In this document: positions 5,688 to 8,064 of the stretch, in pieces
Layout of the letters: every line of letters starts with the position of its first letter
How positions within the stretch are numbered: position 1 is the stretch's first letter
Origin: Bacteroidota bacterium
GTDB taxonomy: Bacteria; Bacteroidota; Ignavibacteria; Ignavibacteriales; Melioribacteraceae
Assembly (NCBI GenBank): GCA_021786655.1
Contig: JAJYMU010000298.1
Location: 1-8,064, forward strand
Length of the DNA: 8,064 bases
Direction: 5' to 3'
The notes under the pieces: model-generated
The model's database searches: none
Told to the model about the DNA's origin: nothing
The model's input: the letters and a program-made list of their open reading frames with translations, nothing else
Translations under genes and position numbers: made by a program

Positions 5688-5997
5688 TATCGTTTCTTCT
5701 GCCGAAGAAGATTTATTTGAAATCTATCAATATGTTTTCTTCAATGATTCAGAAGAAAAAGCTGAAAAATTATACTCAAAATTGTATGAGAAATGTTTAT
5801 CTCTTCAAGAATATTCCAATCGTGGTCATGTCCCTCTAGAATTAAGCTTACTTGGTATAGATGATTTCCTAGAACTTACATATAAACCATATCGCATTAT
5901 TTATCAAATTATAGAGAAAGTAGTTTTCATCCATTGTGTTTTAGATGGTCGTAGAGATATGCAAAAACTATTACAAGAAAGATTAATGCGAGAGTAA
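5671..5997 (+). CDS. Type II toxin, RelE/ParE family
   Basis: A 108-residue toxin of the RelE/ParE superfamily. It shows the family course: first strand FKVNIVSSAEEDLFEIYQYV (3-22), a helical hairpin to about residue 47, and the C-terminal sheet LTYKPYRIIYQIIEKVVFIHCVLDGRRDM (69-97), where YRIIYQI and DGRRD match the conserved Y-R-x-x-Y and (H/D)-G-R-R-D positions. Whether it cleaves mRNA at the ribosome (RelE-like) or acts on gyrase (ParE-like) cannot be decided from sequence. I choose the GTG at 5671, preceded by AGGGA 4 nt away, over the in-frame ATG at 5650, which lacks a ribosome-binding site; the longer form would add 7 residues. It ends 16 bp before the second copy of the 45-bp repeat. 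Confidence 0.93.
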   Translation: MKFKVNIVSSAEEDLFEIYQYVFFNDSEEKAEKLYSKLYEKCLSLQEYSNRGHVPLELSLLGIDDFLELTYKPYRIIYQIIEKVVFIHCVLDGRRDMQKLLQERLMRE

Positions 5998-6013
5998 GAT
6001 GCCTTATAACCGC

Positions 6014-6058
6014 AGCACAACGCTCAGTTGTTTTTTGTAGTTAATCTCCCGCGGCGGC
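6014..6058 (+). repeat. 45-bp direct repeat, copy B
   Basis: Second copy of 5211-5255, 803 bp downstream, one mismatch. It marks the right edge of the toxin-antitoxin segment and carries the same T-tailed hairpin (6017-6036), which could end the toxin transcript. The core-like heptamer here is GTTAATC (6040-6046), one base off GTTRRRY. Read on the minus strand, it encodes the last residues and stop codon of the neighbouring permease. Confidence 0.9.
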
Positions 6059-7334
6059 TTCTCATCTGCAAATAAATAAACGCCAGCACTCCGGTAAGAA
6101 TTGAACCCAGCGCAAGAACTCCGACAAACGGAAGAATAACAACGGACATTATCAGCGAGAGCCATGGAAGAATCCGTTTTATTCCGCGGTCTTGCAGCAA
6201 ACGGATACCTGCGCCTGAACCGATAATGTAGACAAGCACAGCCGCACCGCTTGGGATAAGAAGCGCAGTTTGAAGATCAACATTGAAGAAATAATAAATT
6301 GTTAACATGCACACAGCCGCTCCGGAAAGCAGCATCAAGCTTCGAGTCGGCGTACCGGTTTTGCCGTCAACGTAATCGAACCATTTGGGCAATCCTCTAT
6401 CTTTAGCCACAGCAAGAATAACCCGCGACATTCCTCCCGTGTAAGCATTGGCAGTTGCAAAAATAATTACAACAGCAAGCAGCGTTGTTCCAATTGCTCC
6501 GTGACTTCCCAAAACGTTTGCAAAGATTGCGGCAAAAGGCGCAACGCTTCCTCCGGCTTTGTAAGCTTGCGTTCCAATTGTTACCGCTGCAACTGCAATG
6601 TACAATCCGCTAATGAGAATTACGCTTAGAAGAATGCTTCTTTGGAAATCACGCTTCGGATTTTCGAATTCTTCGGCAACGTTGGAAACATTTTCATATC
6701 CGAGGTACGACCAGAAAATTAAAGCTGCCGCTGTTCCAATCGGAAATAAACCGTTCGGAGAAAACGGCAAGAAATTTTGCGCGCTCATCGATTCGGCAGA
6801 AAGAACTACGGCAGTTACAAGAAGTACAACTATCGAAACGACAACCGCTAATTGTATTTTGTTGCTGAAGTGAATGCCGAGATAATTTACGATAAACGCG
6901 AGCAAAATGATTGCGCCGGCAACGGCAAATATTTCAAATCTGCTTAACGGAAACGCAAATGAAAGGTATGAAGCGGCGATTAATGTAGCGGCTGGCGCGC
7001 CGGTAACGTACCAGAAGATAAACTCCCAGCCGGTTACAACAGCTACCGGCAATCCGAAACTTTCTTTTGCGAATGCATAAATTCCCCCCGATTCCGGATT
7101 GCGTGAGGAAAGCGACGCAAATATATAAAGATCGGAATAACTTGCGAGCGACAACACAATCCATGCAATTAAAGCTGCCGGTCCGGCAAGCTGTGCAGTC
7201 AATCCGGGCAAAACCAAAATGCCTGAGCCGAGAACGGAACTAACGTAAAGCGCCACTGCATGCCGCATCTTGATTGCTTTTTTTAATTTTCGGGTGGATT
7301 CTATATTGGAAGATGAAACAGGTTCGGTAGCCAC
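6024..7334 (-). CDS. APC superfamily amino-acid permease
   Basis: A 436-residue inner-membrane transporter of the amino acid-polyamine-organocation superfamily, with about 12 hydrophobic segments. The first membrane segment carries the broken-helix substrate motif GSGILVLPG (about 36-44), followed by AGPAALIAW; the loop SSRNPESGGIYAFAKESFG and the helix-6 region FWSYLGYENVSNVAEEFENPKRDFQRS are typical of the family and of YjeH-like members. It should move amino acids across the membrane; substrate and direction cannot be told. A GTG at 7332-7334 is preferred because GGAG lies 8 nt upstream; a GTG three codons earlier has no spaced ribosome-binding site. The last ten or so codons (ending R-L-T-T-K-N-N) and the stop lie within direct repeat copy B, so the native C-terminus was probably replaced. 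A terminator separates it from the SpoVG-like gene, so it needs its own promoter; TTGACG (minus strand, 7406-7411) is a possible -35. Confidence 0.92.
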   Translation of the reverse strand: MATEPVSSSNIESTRKLKKAIKMRHAVALYVSSVLGSGILVLPGLTAQLAGPAALIAWIVLSLASYSDLYIFASLSSRNPESGGIYAFAKESFGLPVAVVTGWEFIFWYVTGAPAATLIAASYLSFAFPLSRFEIFAVAGAIILLAFIVNYLGIHFSNKIQLAVVVSIVVLLVTAVVLSAESMSAQNFLPFSPNGLFPIGTAAALIFWSYLGYENVSNVAEEFENPKRDFQRSILLSVILISGLYIAVAAVTIGTQAYKAGGSVAPFAAIFANVLGSHGAIGTTLLAVVIIFATANAYTGGMSRVILAVAKDRGLPKWFDYVDGKTGTPTRSLMLLSGAAVCMLTIYYFFNVDLQTALLIPSGAAVLVYIIGSGAGIRLLQDRGIKRILPWLSLIMSVVILPFVGVLALGSILTGVLAFIYLQMRSRRGRLTTKNN

Positions 7335-7424
7335 TAAACACACTCCGTCATTTGCGAGATTTTTTATTATTCAATTGTGTGACAAGTAATAACTCTACAA
7401 CTTTACGTCAAAAAAAGTTCAAAT

Positions 7425-7477
7425 GAAAAAACAAAGTCCGCAGCAACTTCTAAAATTCAAAAGCACACTGCGGACTT
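7425..7477 (-). terminator. Intrinsic terminator of the SpoVG-like gene
   Basis: A perfect 10-bp inverted repeat, AAGTCCGCAG (7434-7443) and CTGCGGACTT (7468-7477), with a 24-nt loop. On the minus strand the stem is followed by TG and then six T. It begins 20 bp after the stop of the SpoVG-like gene and therefore ends that transcript before the permease. The long loop is slightly unusual. Confidence 0.8.
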
Positions 7478-7497
7478 ACGGAATAATTTTACAACTA

Positions 7498-7752
7498 TCA
7501 CTTTTGCCGGTTATTGTATTCCTCAACGGCAAGTTTTTCCAAAGACGATTTCATTTCCTTCGGAAGAATAACCGATTCATAATACTTTCCGTCTTTGCCC
7601 TTGTCGTTCGGTGAAGAAATGAACAACCCGTTAGCGCCGCTGACAAGACGGAATCCCTTGATGACAATTTCGTCATCAGTCTGCATGTCAAAGAATGCCG
7701 CAATTTTTCCGCTGCCGGCATTACTCAATGGAACCATACGAACTACTTTCAT
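7498..7752 (-). CDS. SpoVG-like nucleic-acid-binding regulator
   Basis: An 84-residue protein resembling SpoVG, a small dimeric beta-sheet protein that binds DNA and RNA and acts as a global regulator in many bacteria, not only in spore formers. The recognisable part is IVIKGFRLVSGANGLFISSP (29-48), matching the SpoVG pattern of strand, then (D/S)-G-x-N-G-L-F-(V/I)-x-x-P, followed by the D-G-K-Y-Y stretch (54-58), and a C-terminal helix KSSLEKLAVEEYN (68-80). The N-terminal strand MKVVRMVPLSNAGSGKIAAFFDM also fits. The ATG at 7750-7752 is preceded by a near-perfect AGGAGGG; an in-frame ATG 48 nt upstream has no such site. A strong terminator follows. The target here is unknown. Confidence 0.8.
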   Translation of the reverse strand: MKVVRMVPLSNAGSGKIAAFFDMQTDDEIVIKGFRLVSGANGLFISSPNDKGKDGKYYESVILPKEMKSSLEKLAVEEYNNRQK

Positions 7753-7800
7753 TCTACCCTCCTGATTAATGGTTGGTGTTTGATTAATTAGTACAATCAT

Positions 7801-7983
7801 TTATGATTGGTACCCAAAATCGAACCCATCAGAATGCAGCCCGCTGTGCATCACTTCATTGCGGCAAAACAGTGATTGCGGATTTTTGCCTGTGAACAAA
7901 ATTTTAAAAATAGGAGAAGTTGAAAAAAGCGGAACCAAGAAAACGAAATTATCGACGGAGTAAGGTGAAGTTGAGAGATTCAT
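7801..7983 (-). CDS. Doubtful 60-residue hypothetical ORF upstream of the SpoVG-like gene
   Basis: I do not recognise this short ORF. In its favour, the ATG at 7981-7983 has GGGGGA 3 nt upstream, a plausible promoter lies just above it, and it ends 48 bp before the SpoVG-like start, as an operon partner or leader peptide would. Against it, the composition (Ser/Phe rich first half, then an irregular tail with NEVMHSGLHSDGFDFGYQS) shows no domain or membrane pattern, and it may simply be the untranslated leader of the SpoVG-like transcript. Confidence 0.27.
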   Translation of the reverse strand: MNLSTSPYSVDNFVFLVPLFSTSPIFKILFTGKNPQSLFCRNEVMHSGLHSDGFDFGYQS

Positions 7984-8013
7984 GTTTCCCCCATTTTGTT
8001 ATTGTTACTGTGT

Positions 8014-8041
8014 AAAATATAAAAATATCGGTTCTGTCCAA
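8014..8041 (-). promoter_or_regulatory. Possible promoter upstream of the SpoVG-like transcript
   Basis: On the minus strand TTGGAC (8036-8041), a 16-bp spacer and TATTTT (8014-8019) resemble -35 and -10 boxes. It would drive the short ORF and the SpoVG-like gene. The region is AT-rich, so chance matches are likely. Confidence 0.35.
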
Positions 8042-8064
8042 ATACTTTTTTCATTCCTAGTTCG

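Noticed and set aside
3084..6058. CRISPR array or transposon as explanation for the repeats
   Set aside because: Only two copies of the 45-bp repeat exist, 803 bp apart with genes between, and no transposase, recombinase or Cas-like protein is encoded in the window.
6598..7164. Plus- and minus-strand ORFs of 91 and 76 codons inside the permease gene
   Set aside because: They are alternate frames of a long membrane-protein gene and show no domain.
7800..7840. tRNA-like 3' end on the minus strand (GGGTTCGATT ... GGTACCA)
   Set aside because: The bases flanking the TTCGATT loop do not pair as a T stem, and no anticodon arm or acceptor partner was found.

Overview
This window looks like a bacterial chromosome segment, probably from the Bacteroidota/Chlorobi/Ignavibacteriota group. 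The clues are a TAnnTTTG-type -7 promoter element with a matching -33 element in front of the AraC-type gene, a moderate-to-low GC content, and an accessory gene set (VOC, DoxX, RibD-C-like and GyrI-like proteins) that is common in that group. The lineage is an inference; no rRNA or marker gene is present.

Region 1 (1-2105, minus strand) holds a compact four-gene cluster read right to left: a GyrI-like effector-binding domain protein (1567-1989), a PhnB-like VOC protein (1094-1519), a DoxX-like membrane protein (719-1090) and a RibD-C/dihydrofolate-reductase-like protein (25-669). Region 2 (2106-3083, plus strand) is a divergent GlxA-type AraC regulator with a DJ-1/PfpI N-terminal domain. The 116-bp divergent spacer carries a Bacteroidota-style promoter almost touching the AraC start codon, and two TGCGACA direct repeats exactly 22 bp apart that look like AraC-type half-sites.

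Region 3 (about 3084-6058, plus strand) is visibly more AT-rich than its flanks (32% GC in one sampled 60-bp line of the Crp-type gene, against 48-50% in sampled lines of the AraC and permease genes). It looks like an inserted islet. It contains a Crp/Fnr-type regulator plus an NAD(P)-dependent epimerase/reductase, bounded by an 11-bp perfect inverted repeat (GTTAGGCAATT at 3356, AATTGCCTAAC at 5163). Next comes a Phd/YefM-RelE/ParE toxin-antitoxin pair bounded by a 45-bp direct repeat (44/45 identical, period 803 bp). The boundaries resemble integron attC core sites (GTTRRRY / RYYYAAC), so the best working model is two consecutive integron-like cassettes. No integrase is in the window and the match to attC is imperfect. 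The last copy of the repeat supplies the final codons of the neighbouring permease.

Region 4 (6014-8064, minus strand) is chromosomal again: an APC-family amino-acid permease (6024-7334), a strong intrinsic terminator (7434-7477), a SpoVG-like protein (7498-7752), and upstream of it a doubtful 60-residue ORF with its own plausible promoter at the window edge.
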